Below the pieces are notes generated by a model. The model ran no database searches. It had not been told where the DNA came from and saw only the letters and a list, made by a program, of their open reading frames with translations. A program made the position numbers and the translations under genes. Positions 18,122 through 29,223 of a stretch of 64,000 nucleotides of DNA are shown in pieces; positions within the stretch are counted from its first letter, which is position 1; each line of letters starts with the position of its first letter. This DNA comes from Paenibacillus xerothermodurans (lineage in GTDB: Bacteria; Bacillota; Bacilli; Paenibacillales; NBRC-103111), in assembly GCF_002220865.2 (NCBI RefSeq), contig NZ_NHRJ02000017.1, forward strand, positions 22,133 through 86,132, in the 5' to 3' direction.

Positions 18122-19750
18122 CTAACCTCCTATCTTAGCGATGCTTTGGATAAATTGATCAACGCTGCTCACCGTTTGCTGCAGCGGGTCGTTCAGCACC
18201 GCTGGGTAAATACCAAGCACAAGGATAAATGCGGCAAGGGTCACCATGGGGATGGCCTCTACCAGCCGTGCGTCGCGCATACTGTCCTGCTGCTGCTTCA
18301 GGGGGCCATATGTGATGCTGAGCACACCCCGGAGCACATACACCGCCGTCAGTATCACACCAAGCGTACCGATGATGGTAATCACTTTCGCGGTCTGAAA
18401 CAAGCCTACAAACGCCAGAAATTCACTAACAAAACCGGATAAGCCCGGGAGCCCCAGCGAGGCCATCCCGGCAAGAAGAAGAATGCCTGAGATAAATGGG
18501 ACGCTTTTGGCTAAGCCGCCCATTTCGTCGAGCATGGAGGTTTGCGTTCGTTCATAGATAGCGCCAACCAGCAAAAACATCAACGCGGAGATCAGCCCGT
18601 GGGATACCAATTGGAAGATAGCGCCTTGCAGGCCGATCGAGTTAAATGCCGCAATCCCTAAGAGCACAATACCCATGTGGCTTATACTGGAATAGGCGAG
18701 TACCAGTTTGAAATCCTTTTGTACCAATGCCAATACCGCACCGTACAAAATATTGATCACGCCTAATACGCCTAATACGGTGGCCCACTGCGCTGCCTGC
18801 TCGGGAAACAACAGCACCCCAAATCGTATCATCCCGTATGCACCCATTTTCAGCAAAACACCGGAATGAATCATAACGATGGGCGGTGGCGCTTCCGTAT
18901 GCACTTTAAGCATCCACGTGTGGAACGGAAAAATCGGAAGTTTAATTCCGAAAGCAACCAACAACATAATGAACAATGACCATTTCATTGCATCGCTCAA
19001 ATAAAACGGATTCGGCGTCCCCCCTAGGTCGGGTTGGTTCACGTAAGAGGCTGCTTCGCCGAACAAATTATGCGTAATAACGCTTAGATCACCGGTATAA
19101 AACAGGGTTCCTGTCTCCGCGGAATCTTTGAAGCCGGCCGTGCTGACGAGAATCAAGAAAGCTACTAACATAATTGCGGAACCAAGCCCGTTGTAGATGA
19201 GGAATTTATTTGCCGCCTTTTCCCGATCTATATAACCCCAAATGCCGATCAGAAAGAACATCGGGATTAGTGTCACTTCAAAGAATACGAAAAATAAAAA
19301 CAGATCCTGAGCCATAAACACGCCGAACATCCCAGTCTCGAGGAGCAGAAACAAGATGTAGTACGTTTTCCACCTTTTTTTGATGTAGACGGAGGCAACA
19401 GCTGCCATCGTGCTCACCAGAGCGGTAAGAAAGACTAGCGGCAATGAGAGTCCATCGACTGCCATATTGTATTGAAACTCGAAGAAAAACGATGTCAATT
19501 GATTCAGGCCGCCCACTTCGTGATTCAGGGGTACGTGAATCCATGCCGCTTCTTCTTTGAATTGCATTCCAACCAGCTCAGGATTGAAAGCGGCATACAA
19601 CCACGCCGATAACGTTAAGGGAATCAATGTGGTGACAATGGCGATCGTTCTGATCCACTTCCCCCAATGCTGAGGTATAAACATAAGTACGAGTACTCCG
19701 AGCATTGGAGAGAAAGCAATCAGTGACAGGATATAAATGTCATTCGGCAT
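18122..19750 (-). CDS. nuoM: NADH-quinone oxidoreductase subunit M
   Basis: Antiporter-like proton channel subunit of complex I, 542 residues. It contains the conserved glutamate helix LFFVFFEVTLIPMFFLIG and KLPIFPFHTWMLKVHTEAPPP, with the lysine of the proton path. The start ATG lies inside the end of nuoL (11-bp overlap), with AGGAGG 6-7 nt upstream, so translation is coupled. Confidence 0.96.
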   Translation of the reverse strand: MPNDIYILSLIAFSPMLGVLVLMFIPQHWGKWIRTIAIVTTLIPLTLSAWLYAAFNPELVGMQFKEEAAWIHVPLNHEVGGLNQLTSFFFEFQYNMAVDGLSLPLVFLTALVSTMAAVASVYIKKRWKTYYILFLLLETGMFGVFMAQDLFLFFVFFEVTLIPMFFLIGIWGYIDREKAANKFLIYNGLGSAIMLVAFLILVSTAGFKDSAETGTLFYTGDLSVITHNLFGEAASYVNQPDLGGTPNPFYLSDAMKWSLFIMLLVAFGIKLPIFPFHTWMLKVHTEAPPPIVMIHSGVLLKMGAYGMIRFGVLLFPEQAAQWATVLGVLGVINILYGAVLALVQKDFKLVLAYSSISHMGIVLLGIAAFNSIGLQGAIFQLVSHGLISALMFLLVGAIYERTQTSMLDEMGGLAKSVPFISGILLLAGMASLGLPGLSGFVSEFLAFVGLFQTAKVITIIGTLGVILTAVYVLRGVLSITYGPLKQQQDSMRDARLVEAIPMVTLAAFILVLGIYPAVLNDPLQQTVSSVDQFIQSIAKIGG

Positions 19751-21623
19751 TGATAAACCTCCTTCCCGCCACAGCCAAGATCAGAATGACCATACCAAGC
19801 AGGGTCGCCAAGCCGTATGTTTGCAAATGACCGTTCTGCAGACGGGAGCCTAATTTGCCGATACCGACCACCGAATAACTCGCAAGCCGGACTACGCCAT
19901 CTACCACATAGGTGTCAAACAAATGCAGAAGCGACCCGAGCCCCGCCAAAGGTCTGACAATCACCGCGTCGTAAAGCTCATCAATGTAATACTTGCGATG
20001 CAGCAGTCGGTAAAGCCAGGGCGCACGAGCGGAGACCGCATCGGCGGGGATTGAACGTTTGACGTACACCATGTACCCGAGCCCAATGCCGAGAACACCG
20101 GCCAGCGTAGATAACACCATAACCGCGACATTGGCGTGCTCCTCTGCGGCGTCTCCCGTTAACCACGTGCCCAGCCACGGATTGAATGGGGTGAACACAA
20201 ATCCTGCCACGACGGCTAGCACGGCTAGAATAATAAGCGGAATGGTCATAGTGGCTGGCGACTCGTGCACATGACTTTGATGGCGCGGTTTGCCTAAGAA
20301 GACGAGAAAAAATAGCCTGGACATATAGAACGCGGTGAAACATGCGGCGATTAGCCCTACCCAGAACAACAGCTGGTTATGCGTATAGGCTTCCGTCAAA
20401 ATCGTATCCTTCGACCAAAAGCCGGACAACGGAGGTATTCCCGCTATCGCCAGCGCGCCGATACCGAATGTCCACGCGGTAATTTTCATTTTGCGGCCGA
20501 GCCCGCCCATCGCGTGAATGTCCTGAGTATGCACGGCGTGGATTACGCTGCCCGCCCCTAGGAACAGCAGTGCCTTAAAGAACGCATGCGTGAACAAATG
20601 AAATATCCCGGCAGTGTAGGCAACTGTTGTGCCGATGCCGAGAGCCATCATCATATATCCGAGTTGGCTGACGGTAGAATATGCGAGAATGCGTTTGATA
20701 TCATTCTGCACTGTCCCGATAGTCGCTGCGAAAATAGCAGTGAACGCCCCAACGCAGGCAACCACCGTTAACGCGACCGGCGACGCCAGAAATATGTCGA
20801 ACGTGCGTGCCACTAGATATACGCCTGCTGCAACCATTGTCGCCGCATGGATTAGGGCACTGATCGGAGTCGGACCTTCCATGGCATCAGGCAGCCAGGT
20901 GTGCAGCGGAAATTGACCTGATTTGCCCGCCGCACCAACAAAGATCAAAATTGCAATCCATGTCGCAATATCCGGCGGAATTTTTCCCGTGCTGAAAGCG
21001 TTATGGATGGAGCTAAAATCGAGAGCATGATTGGGCATTGCCCAGAAAAGCAGCAGAATCGCGATGAGCAGGCCGACATCCCCTATCCTGGTGACAATAA
21101 AAGCCTTTTTCGCTGCCGCACGGGCTTCCGGTTTGTGGTACCAGAAACCAACCAACAGAAAGGAACACACGCCTACCAGCTCCCAAAATATGTACAACTG
21201 AACCAGGTTTTCAGATATGACCAGCCCCAACATAGAGAACGTGAACAATGCAATATAAGCGAAAAACACATTGATTCGTTCATCGCCGTGCATGTAACCT
21301 CTGGCATACAGGTTAACCAACAAGCTGACAAGAGTAACGATCACAAGCATTAGTGCATTCAGGTTGGTTATTTCGAAGCCGAAGTTCAAGGAAGCCGTGT
21401 CTAGCTGCAGCCACAGCAGTTTGTTCCATGTGTAGTCTTCGATCTGCCCGCTAAGTCGTTCCGCAAAAACCAGCAGAGACACGATAAACGAAGCGAATAC
21501 GGCAGTAATGCTGATGTAAGCCCCAAGTTCCTTTAGTTGACGCCCAATGGCCGTTAAAATTAAGAATGATAACAAAGGAAACAAAGGGATGAGCCAGGCG
21601 TACTGCGAGTAGGCCGATATCAT
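19740..21623 (-). CDS. nuoL: NADH-quinone oxidoreductase subunit L
   Basis: Distal antiporter-like subunit of complex I, 627 residues, with the long C-terminal extension that forms the lateral helix (last ~120 residues, hydrophobic end VILILAVAGRRFI). Key segments are FWELVGVCSFLLVGFWYHKPEA and SGQFPLHTWLPDAMEGPTPISALIHAA. The frame continues to 21668, but GGAGGACAGAAATAC before ATG 21623 fixes the start. An unusual 189-bp gap separates it from nuoK. Confidence 0.96.
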   Translation of the reverse strand: MISAYSQYAWLIPLFPLLSFLILTAIGRQLKELGAYISITAVFASFIVSLLVFAERLSGQIEDYTWNKLLWLQLDTASLNFGFEITNLNALMLVIVTLVSLLVNLYARGYMHGDERINVFFAYIALFTFSMLGLVISENLVQLYIFWELVGVCSFLLVGFWYHKPEARAAAKKAFIVTRIGDVGLLIAILLLFWAMPNHALDFSSIHNAFSTGKIPPDIATWIAILIFVGAAGKSGQFPLHTWLPDAMEGPTPISALIHAATMVAAGVYLVARTFDIFLASPVALTVVACVGAFTAIFAATIGTVQNDIKRILAYSTVSQLGYMMMALGIGTTVAYTAGIFHLFTHAFFKALLFLGAGSVIHAVHTQDIHAMGGLGRKMKITAWTFGIGALAIAGIPPLSGFWSKDTILTEAYTHNQLLFWVGLIAACFTAFYMSRLFFLVFLGKPRHQSHVHESPATMTIPLIILAVLAVVAGFVFTPFNPWLGTWLTGDAAEEHANVAVMVLSTLAGVLGIGLGYMVYVKRSIPADAVSARAPWLYRLLHRKYYIDELYDAVIVRPLAGLGSLLHLFDTYVVDGVVRLASYSVVGIGKLGSRLQNGHLQTYGLATLLGMVILILAVAGRRFINAE

Positions 21624-21812
21624 GTATTTCTGTCCTCCTCCGAGCTTGCTCAAAGCCAAGCTTACCACTAATGCGTTGCTCAGATCACCCCGGGCAAGCT
21701 CACATGCATAGTATTATTTCGCTTGCTTTACCGAGCTTACTATACACAGCTATTCTCAGCTTGCACCGGGATATCTGCCGTAAGCGACTAATTGAATGTA
21801 CTAGCGGCATGG
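21624..21812. other. Spacer between nuoK and nuoL inside the nuo operon
   Basis: The only sizeable gap in an otherwise tightly packed operon. It holds six imperfect 10-mers with an AGCTTGC/AGCTTAC core in both orientations (GAGCTTGCTC, CAAGCTTACC, GCAAGCTCAC, CGCTTGCTTT, GAGCTTACTA, CAGCTTGCAC). No ORF of note. It could carry an internal promoter or an RNA structure; neither is convincing by eye. Confidence 0.5.
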
Positions 21813-22121
21813 CTACCGTTTCAACGAGTTCATTTCATTGACATCGGCTGTCGCCCGATTACGATACCATGCAATCAAAATTGCAACCCCTACAGCGGCC
21901 TCGGCCGCCGCCACCGTCATGCTGAACAGAGAAAAGATCTGACCGGACATCCCGGGTTGTACGCTGAATTTGGAGAAGGCAACCAGATTTAGATTCACGG
22001 CGTTGAGCATCAGCTCGATGGATAACAGTACGATCACCGCATTCTTTTTGGACAAAGCCCCATACAGCCCTATACAAAACAAAATCGCTGCAAGCGTCAA
22101 ATACGGAGTGGCCAATTCCAT
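21813..22121 (-). CDS. nuoK: NADH-quinone oxidoreductase subunit K
   Basis: Small membrane subunit of complex I, 102 residues, three helices, with the conserved acidic residue in [19 protein letters not shown], part of the proton path. ATG 22121 is 10 nt from GAGGAGG; the upstream TTG at 22130 sits directly on the ribosome site and is unlikely. It starts 5 bp after the nuoJ stop. Confidence 0.95.
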   Translation of the reverse strand: MELATPYLTLAAILFCIGLYGALSKKNAVIVLLSIELMLNAVNLNLVAFSKFSVQPGMSGQIFSLFSMTVAAAEAAVGVAILIAWYRNRATADVNEMNSLKR

Positions 22122-22126
22122 CCTGA

Positions 22127-22651
22127 TCAATCCTCCTCTCGTTTGGCTACCACGATAGCACCGATAAAGGCCACCGTCAGCAGTACCGACATCAGCTCGA
22201 AAGGTATGACATGCTGGTTAAATAACAGCTTGCCTATCTCCATGGTATTATCCTGTGGGGCCTCAAATTCCCCCGGGGATAAATTAACCGTTTGAATCGC
22301 ATAGAACAGAATACCGAATAGTCCGGCCGCTCCGATAAAAAGCAATGTGTTATACACCGGACGCTTGGGCTCTTCCTCTTCTCCCTGATGCTTCGTCATC
22401 ATGATCCCGAAAATCATTAGGATGGAAATGGCGCCGGCATATATCAACACTTGCACAAAGGCGACAAACTCGGCATCCAGCAGCACATATAAGCCGGCCA
22501 AGCTGATAAACGCCACCGCGAGCGCCAGCACCATGTGGACAACTTTGGTGAAGCTGAGCATGAAGATGGAGCCGCCTATGGCGAGAAGGGCGAAGATGAA
22601 AAAGGTGACGTTTTCCCCGCTGGATAAGAAAGCTACGATGTTCGCCAGCAT
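22127..22651 (-). CDS. nuoJ: NADH-quinone oxidoreductase subunit J
   Basis: Membrane subunit of complex I at the quinone-module junction, 174 residues with five hydrophobic helices. The segment [21 protein letters not shown] is the conserved NuoJ signature. It starts 2 bp after the nuoI stop and leads directly into nuoK. Confidence 0.95.
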   Translation of the reverse strand: MLANIVAFLSSGENVTFFIFALLAIGGSIFMLSFTKVVHMVLALAVAFISLAGLYVLLDAEFVAFVQVLIYAGAISILMIFGIMMTKHQGEEEEPKRPVYNTLLFIGAAGLFGILFYAIQTVNLSPGEFEAPQDNTMEIGKLLFNQHVIPFELMSVLLTVAFIGAIVVAKREED

Positions 22652-22653
22652 GA

Positions 22654-23097
22654 TTATTTTGCCCCACCTTTCGGCAGAGCTGAATTGTTTTCCTTCCTGA
22701 CGTTCACATTGTTGTCATTCAACCACTCTAGGTTTTTGAATAAATCATCCCGGCTGTACGCGCTTAATTCGAAGTTGTTGGTCATCACAATGGCTTCGGT
22801 GGGGCACACTTCCGTACATAGATCACACAAAATGCATATCTCAAAGTTAATGTCATAAGTGTCGATGACCTTACCTTTTTTCTCGGGGTCCGGGTTAGGC
22901 TTTCCGGTCAATGTAATACACTCCGTCGGACATATTCGAGCGCACTGGTTGCAAACTATACATTTGTCCGGATCAAAATGCTGTATTCCGCGGAAACGGT
23001 CAGGCATTTCAAGCGGAACGTCGGGGTAAGCGTAGGTGACTTTTTTCTGTGTCATGCTTTTCAGGGTTACGCCCAGTCCTTTGACTATGCCTTTCAT
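22654..23097 (-). CDS. nuoI: NADH-quinone oxidoreductase subunit I (2 x 4Fe-4S)
   Basis: Peripheral-arm subunit that carries clusters N6a and N6b toward the quinone site. The 147-residue protein has two complete CxxCxxCxxxCP motifs (CIVCNQCARICP and CILCDLCTEVCP) after an N-terminal amphipathic helix. With the nuoEFG module absent from this operon, these two clusters plus the NuoB cluster are all the iron-sulfur centres encoded here. Confidence 0.97.
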   Translation of the reverse strand: MKGIVKGLGVTLKSMTQKKVTYAYPDVPLEMPDRFRGIQHFDPDKCIVCNQCARICPTECITLTGKPNPDPEKKGKVIDTYDINFEICILCDLCTEVCPTEAIVMTNNFELSAYSRDDLFKNLEWLNDNNVNVRKENNSALPKGGAK

Positions 23098-23121
23098 GTC
23101 TTCTCACCCTTTCCAAGAGCA

Positions 23122-24153
23122 TTATTTGAGGAAATACACTGAAAGCATCGGTCCGACACTCATGTAGGCAGCGGTCACAAAAATGTTCACCAGGGCGAGC
23201 GGCAGCAGCACCTTCCACCCTAACCCCATCAACTGATCCACGCGTATACGCGGGAGAGTGGCGCGTATCCAGAACAAGAAGAACACGATAGCCGAAAACT
23301 TCAATAAAAACCACACAATTCCCGGTATAAACTCTAGAAACGGAAACGGTGCATGCCATCCACCTAAGAACAAAGTGGTTGTCAGACCTGCGATAGCGAA
23401 CACGTACACGTACTCTGCCAACATGAAGAAGGCGAATCGGAAGCCGCTGTACTCCACATGGTAGCCTGCGACTAGCTCGGACTCCGCTTCCGGCAAATCG
23501 AAAGGCGTCCGGTTCAATTCAGACACCCCTGCAATCACAAACACGACGAATCCGATGAGTTGAGGAAGGAAATTCCAGTGCCAGAACCCGCCTGCTTGTG
23601 CCTCGGCGATCACGTTGAGATTGAGGCTGCCCGTCATCATAATAACTCCGATCACAGATATCACAAGAGGTATTTCATAGCTGATCATCTGCGCAGCTGA
23701 GCGCATACCTCCTATTAGGGCATATTTGTTGTTCGACGCCCAGCCGCCTAATACGATGCCGATAGTAGATATGCCTGACAACGCCACGTAGTACAGTAGA
23801 CCAACGTCCATATCGGTGCTGAACAGCGTGCCGGTGAAAGGGATCACTGCGATGACTGCGAATGCCGGCACAAACGTGATCACGGGTGCTAAAATAAACA
23901 GTTCCTTCTCAGCCTTGTGCGGTATGGTGTCTTCTTTCAGCAGCAGCTTCAATACGTCCGCTACACTTTGTAAAAGTCCGAGCGGACCCACCCGATTGGG
24001 CCCAACCCGCAGCTGCATCCACCCAATGACCTTACGTTCAAAGTAGATCGCATACGTCACAAATCCCAGCACTACCATCAGTACGACGACGCCCCAGGCA
24101 AAAAAGATCGCAAAATTCGACCAAGTCAACTGCTGCTGCAATAAATCCGCCAT
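23122..24153 (-). CDS. nuoH: NADH-quinone oxidoreductase subunit H
   Basis: Membrane subunit that anchors the peripheral arm and forms part of the quinone chamber. It has 343 residues and about eight helices. Conserved segments are RVGPNRVGPLGLLQSVADVLKLL and ELNRTPFDLPEAESELVAGYH, with the acidic quinone-chamber loop. The ATG directly follows the nuoD stop (TAAATG), so translation is coupled. Confidence 0.97.
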   Translation of the reverse strand: MADLLQQQLTWSNFAIFFAWGVVVLMVVLGFVTYAIYFERKVIGWMQLRVGPNRVGPLGLLQSVADVLKLLLKEDTIPHKAEKELFILAPVITFVPAFAVIAVIPFTGTLFSTDMDVGLLYYVALSGISTIGIVLGGWASNNKYALIGGMRSAAQMISYEIPLVISVIGVIMMTGSLNLNVIAEAQAGGFWHWNFLPQLIGFVVFVIAGVSELNRTPFDLPEAESELVAGYHVEYSGFRFAFFMLAEYVYVFAIAGLTTTLFLGGWHAPFPFLEFIPGIVWFLLKFSAIVFFLFWIRATLPRIRVDQLMGLGWKVLLPLALVNIFVTAAYMSVGPMLSVYFLK

Positions 24154-25254
24154 TTAGCAGTCCACCTCCCCGACCACAATATCAATGCCTCCGAGTATTG
24201 TAATCAGGTTGGTCATGGTTTCTCCAACCAGCAGCTTAGGGAGAATCTGTAAATTGACAAAGGAAGGCCTGCGGAATTTTAAACGGTAGGGTTTATCCTT
24301 ACCCTTGGACACAATGTAGCAGCCGATTTCGCCGCGAGGCGATTCAACACGTGCGTATACTTCACCTTCCGGTGCACGCAGCACACGCGGCACTTTCCCC
24401 ATCGTCTCGCCTTCGGCCGGAAACTGTTCCACCGCCTGCTCCAGGATGCGCAGTGACTGTCTCATCTCTTCGAATCGTAACAGGTAGCGGTCATAGCAGT
24501 CGCCATTGACGCCAGTCGGCACATCAAACTCGAACCGCTCATACAGACTATACGGTTGGTCCTTCCTGATATCCCATTGCACGCCCGTGCAGCGGAGGTT
24601 GGCACCACTCAGCCCGTATGCGATGGCCGTTTCCGCGTCGTATTTCCCCACTCCCTTGATACGGGCGAGGAAGATTTCATTACCGCTCACCAAGTCCCCG
24701 TACTCGTCTAATCTAGCCCTCATATGTGGAATAAACTGGCGGACTTTTTCTATCCAGCCTTCCGGTGCGTCCCACTTCACCCCGCCCACTCGCATATAGT
24801 TATATGTTAAACGTGCGCCGCACAGCTCATTGAATAAATTAATTATGATTTCACGGTCGCGGAATGCGAATAAAAACGGACTCATAGCACCGATATCTAA
24901 CAAATAGGTGCCCCACCACACCAAGTGGCTTGCCACACGCTGCAGCTCCATCACTATGACCCTCAAAAATTCAGCTCGCTCCGGTATTTCCAACCCCACC
25001 AGTTTTTCCACCGCATGAACCAGAACGTAATTGTTTGTCATGGCCGACACATAATCCATCCGGTCGGTGTATGGAATGATCTGAGTATAATTTAGATTTT
25101 CCGCTAGCTTTTCCGTGCCCCTATGTAAATAACCCATAACCGGATCGGCATGCGTAATGATTTCACCATCGAGCTTGACCACGACTCTAAATACGCCATG
25201 GGTACTCGGATGCTGAGGGCCTACGTTCAACAGCAGTTCTTCCGTTCTAATCAA
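24154..25254 (-). CDS. nuoD: NADH-quinone oxidoreductase subunit D (49-kDa type)
   Basis: Peripheral-arm subunit that forms the quinone-binding cavity with NuoB. The 366-residue protein has LNVGPQHPSTHGVFRVVVKLDGE, the conserved HRGTEK, and the C-terminal ITILGGIDIVVGEVDC. The start is TTG 25254, with GGAGG 11 nt upstream overlapping the end of nuoC. The final residue after GEVD is Cys rather than the more common Arg. Confidence 0.96.
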   Translation of the reverse strand: MIRTEELLLNVGPQHPSTHGVFRVVVKLDGEIITHADPVMGYLHRGTEKLAENLNYTQIIPYTDRMDYVSAMTNNYVLVHAVEKLVGLEIPERAEFLRVIVMELQRVASHLVWWGTYLLDIGAMSPFLFAFRDREIIINLFNELCGARLTYNYMRVGGVKWDAPEGWIEKVRQFIPHMRARLDEYGDLVSGNEIFLARIKGVGKYDAETAIAYGLSGANLRCTGVQWDIRKDQPYSLYERFEFDVPTGVNGDCYDRYLLRFEEMRQSLRILEQAVEQFPAEGETMGKVPRVLRAPEGEVYARVESPRGEIGCYIVSKGKDKPYRLKFRRPSFVNLQILPKLLVGETMTNLITILGGIDIVVGEVDC

Positions 25255-25260
25255 GACACT

Positions 25261-26058
25261 CTACACCTCCGGGTCAAGCGGTTGATAGTCCTTGCGCAAT
25301 GGATGACCAACCCAATCATCGGACATCATGATTCTTCTCAAATCCGGATGTCCCGGGAAGTCGATGCCAAGCAGATCGTATATTTCGCGTTCATTCCAGT
25401 TTGCTGTAGGCCAAACCGGGGTCACGGAAGGCACGGAGGCAGCTTCACGTTCCGTTTTCACCTTTACACAAAGTTCGTGCTTGCTCACTAATGACAGCAG
25501 GTGGTAAACCACTTCCATGTGTGTTTCGTAGTCGACGCCCGACACGTTGCGCAAATAGTTGAACTGCAACTCGCTATGGTCCTTCAACAGCTCGGCCGCT
25601 GCCAGCCATTTGCTGTTTTCAAGAATCACACACGGCAAATGTGCGTCTTTCTCGTTGATAAAAGCGTCTTCCACACAATCCTCGCCTAATGATTCCCTCA
25701 GCAGCTTTACAAAATAATCGAGTCGCGGCTGGAGCGGAGATGGCTCTTTAGGGGCAGCGTCCTCCGCCTCCTCGCTCTTCTTCGCCCTCGCATTGGCACG
25801 TGCGGCACGGGCCTCGGCAGCGGCCTTAGCTTTGGCTTCCTTTTCCGCGTCGCTGCGCGATGCTCCCGCTGGCGATGCTTGTGCTCCGGTTGGTACGGAC
25901 GAGCTGGCACTAGTGGGCGAAGAGGCTTTTTGCGTAGCAGGGGATGGTTCTTTGCCGGTAATGGCCGGCGATGCTTGCTCTTCCGTTGCTGTTGCTTGTT
26001 CTTCAGTTGGAGATGGTACCGCCGCCTGTGATGTGTCTTTGCGGTTATCATCGCTCAT
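25261..26058 (-). CDS. nuoC: NADH-quinone oxidoreductase subunit C with long Ala/Ser/Pro-rich N-terminal extension
   Basis: The 30-kDa-type subunit of complex I. Residues ~120-265 are the normal domain, with the signature [28 protein letters not shown] split over variable stretches and the end [10 protein letters not shown]. The first ~115 residues are low complexity: first rich in Ala, Ser, Pro, Thr and Glu, then a charged Ala/Lys/Glu/Arg helix-prone stretch. The extension is in frame, uses the nuoB-overlapping ATG (4-bp overlap) and has no internal ribosome site that would remove it. Its role is unknown. Confidence 0.95.
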   Translation of the reverse strand: MSDDNRKDTSQAAVPSPTEEQATATEEQASPAITGKEPSPATQKASSPTSASSSVPTGAQASPAGASRSDAEKEAKAKAAAEARAARANARAKKSEEAEDAAPKEPSPLQPRLDYFVKLLRESLGEDCVEDAFINEKDAHLPCVILENSKWLAAAELLKDHSELQFNYLRNVSGVDYETHMEVVYHLLSLVSKHELCVKVKTEREAASVPSVTPVWPTANWNEREIYDLLGIDFPGHPDLRRIMMSDDWVGHPLRKDYQPLDPEV

Positions 26059-26573
26059 CGGTTCGTCACCTGCTTACCGGTTTTAGCTTCATAACGAATT
26101 TTTTCCTGGAGCTTGTTGATCCCATAGATGAGTGCAGCAGGATTCGGTGGACAACCCGGGATATATACGTCGACAGGCACGACCTGATCCACACCTTTTA
26201 CAACCGCGTAAGACTTCACGTATGGGCCGCCTGCGGTGGCACAGGAACCCATGGCGATCACCCACTTCGGCTCGGGCATCTGATCGTACAAACGGCGCAG
26301 CAGGGGAGCCATCTTCTTTGTCACCGTACCGGCAACGATCATTACATCCGATTGACGTGGTGACGTTCTGAATATTACGCCGAACCGGTCCAAATCATAA
26401 TGTGAAGCCCCGGTTCCCATCATTTCGATCGCACAGCACGCCAAACCAAAGGTCAGCGGCCACAAAGAGTTGCTTCTCGCCCAAGCCTTGACCTGTTCCA
26501 GCGTAGTCATAAATACGTTGCGCTCAAGCTCCCGTCTGTCTGCCAGTGCGATTGACTCTAAATTGAGGTCCAT
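26055..26573 (-). CDS. nuoB: NADH-quinone oxidoreductase subunit B (PSST, cluster N2)
   Basis: Carries the terminal 4Fe-4S cluster N2 that reduces quinone. The 172-residue protein has all four ligands: the tandem CC in [16 protein letters not shown], Cys in [12 protein letters not shown] and Cys in YIPGCPPNP. The frame continues to 26636, but the conserved start MDLNLES at ATG 26573 has AAGGTG upstream. It overlaps the end of nuoA by 16 bp. Confidence 0.97.
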   Translation of the reverse strand: MDLNLESIALADRRELERNVFMTTLEQVKAWARSNSLWPLTFGLACCAIEMMGTGASHYDLDRFGVIFRTSPRQSDVMIVAGTVTKKMAPLLRRLYDQMPEPKWVIAMGSCATAGGPYVKSYAVVKGVDQVVPVDVYIPGCPPNPAALIYGINKLQEKIRYEAKTGKQVTNR

Positions 26574-26923
26574 TGCAGCACCTTCTTTTTCCAGGCATAT
26601 ATTAATCCGACTAACAGTAATCCGATGAAAATACACATTTCAACAAGCGCAAACAAGCCTAATTGCTTATACGCAACGGCCCACGGATACAAAAATACAG
26701 TTTCTACATCAAAAATGACGAACATCAGTGCAAACAGATAATAACGGATATTGAACCGTACATGGCTTTCACCGACCGGTTCGTTTCCGCTTTCATAAGT
26801 GGTGTACTTCTCTTCCACCGGCTTGTGGGGACGAAGTAACCGGCCTGCCGTCAGCGCTACAATCGGAAGCAGTACCCCAAGGATCAGAAAAATGGATACG
26901 ACCACGTAACTGTTGATGTACAT
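26558..26923 (-). CDS. nuoA: NADH-quinone oxidoreductase subunit A
   Basis: First gene of the nuo operon: a 121-residue membrane subunit with three helices and the conserved acidic loop [36 protein letters not shown] (split by variable residues). The ATG at 26923 is 13 nt after GGGAGG, longer than ideal; the frame is open to 26974, but upstream residues are not family-like. A candidate sigma-A promoter lies about 180 bp upstream. Confidence 0.95.
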   Translation of the reverse strand: MYINSYVVVSIFLILGVLLPIVALTAGRLLRPHKPVEEKYTTYESGNEPVGESHVRFNIRYYLFALMFVIFDVETVFLYPWAVAYKQLGLFALVEMCIFIGLLLVGLIYAWKKKVLQWTSI

Positions 26924-27108
26924 CGTAAACGAATCGCCTCCCACAATGATAAAGGTTCCTTCCAGGTGCGCCATGTGATGATGGGTTCACGTTGTGAGGG
27001 TCTCGTTCATGAAAGCTTGTAAGCGTACTCAAGTGATCATTTCTGAGGCCGTCCATATATAAAGAAACCTGATCGATCACATAACTTACACTCATTAATG
27101 CTCAGACA

Positions 27109-27138
27109 ATTATATCAAATGGCTGGTTAAGTGTCTAA
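27109..27138 (-). promoter_or_regulatory. Candidate sigma-A promoter of the nuo operon
   Basis: Minus strand TTAGAC (27133-27138), 18-bp spacer, perfect TATAAT (27109-27114). It sits between the atp terminator and nuoA and implies a leader of roughly 180 nt. Confidence 0.55.
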
Positions 27139-27152
27139 TATTTTCCTGCAAC

Positions 27153-27182
27153 AAAAAAAGCGAAAGAACCAGGTTCCTCCGC
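27153..27182 (-). terminator. Rho-independent terminator of the atp operon
   Basis: Hairpin with arms 27160-27170 and 27172-27182 (9-10 bp with G-U pairs) followed by seven T on the minus strand, 20 bp after the atpC stop. Confidence 0.88.
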
Positions 27183-27202
27183 CATTTTTTGCAGATAAAA
27201 GA

Positions 27203-27604
27203 CTATTTTCTTCCGAATACTTCGATGCGATTGATCGCCCGCTGCAGTGCCAGTTCTGCACGTTTGGCGTCAAATTCGCGTTTCTTAGAAGCAAGGCGCT
27301 CTTCAGCGCGCGCCTTAGCTTGCTTCGCACGTTCAATATCTATTTGCTCCGGCAGCTCGGCACTTTCCGCCAAAATAACCACTTTGTCTTTGCGGACTTC
27401 CATAAAACCGCCGTTCACCGCGATGTATTCATCCGTACGGTTCTTTTTCACGGTGACTGGGGCTACTTTCAATGGAGTAACCAAAGGAATGTGATTCGGC
27501 AGAATACCAAGCTCACCTTCTGTGCCTTTCACGATAATCATGTCCACTTCCTCAGCGTACACTTTACGTTCAGGCGTAACAATTTCCAATAGGAAAGTAC
27601 TCAC
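27203..27604 (-). CDS. atpC: ATP synthase F1 subunit epsilon
   Basis: Central-stalk subunit that couples and inhibits F1. The 133-residue protein has the beta-sandwich domain (TFLLEIVTPERKVYAEEVDMI, GELGILPNHIPLVTPL) and the C-terminal helical pair rich in Ala/Arg/Lys. GTG 27604 follows AGGAGGAGTCCAA and starts at the conserved STFLLEIV; the longer frame to 27640 would read through the ribosome site. Last gene of the atp operon. Confidence 0.96.
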   Translation of the reverse strand: MSTFLLEIVTPERKVYAEEVDMIIVKGTEGELGILPNHIPLVTPLKVAPVTVKKNRTDEYIAVNGGFMEVRKDKVVILAESAELPEQIDIERAKQAKARAEERLASKKREFDAKRAELALQRAINRIEVFGRK

Positions 27605-27776
27605 TTGGACTCCTCCTAAAAGTTTGCTGCGCAAACCCACTTTGTAATCATTGTTTGAGGCTTCCCTCGAGGTATGCCGTCAGACAATGAGTCGCTGAGT
27701 TCGTCGGGGCAAACTCCACTTCGTACGTTGTATGAGCTTACCGGAGTAAGCCCATTTGTGAAGGCGTCGTTCTGTA

Positions 27777-29204
<1,428 letters not shown>

Positions 29205-29223
29205 CTATGAACCATACGAAACA

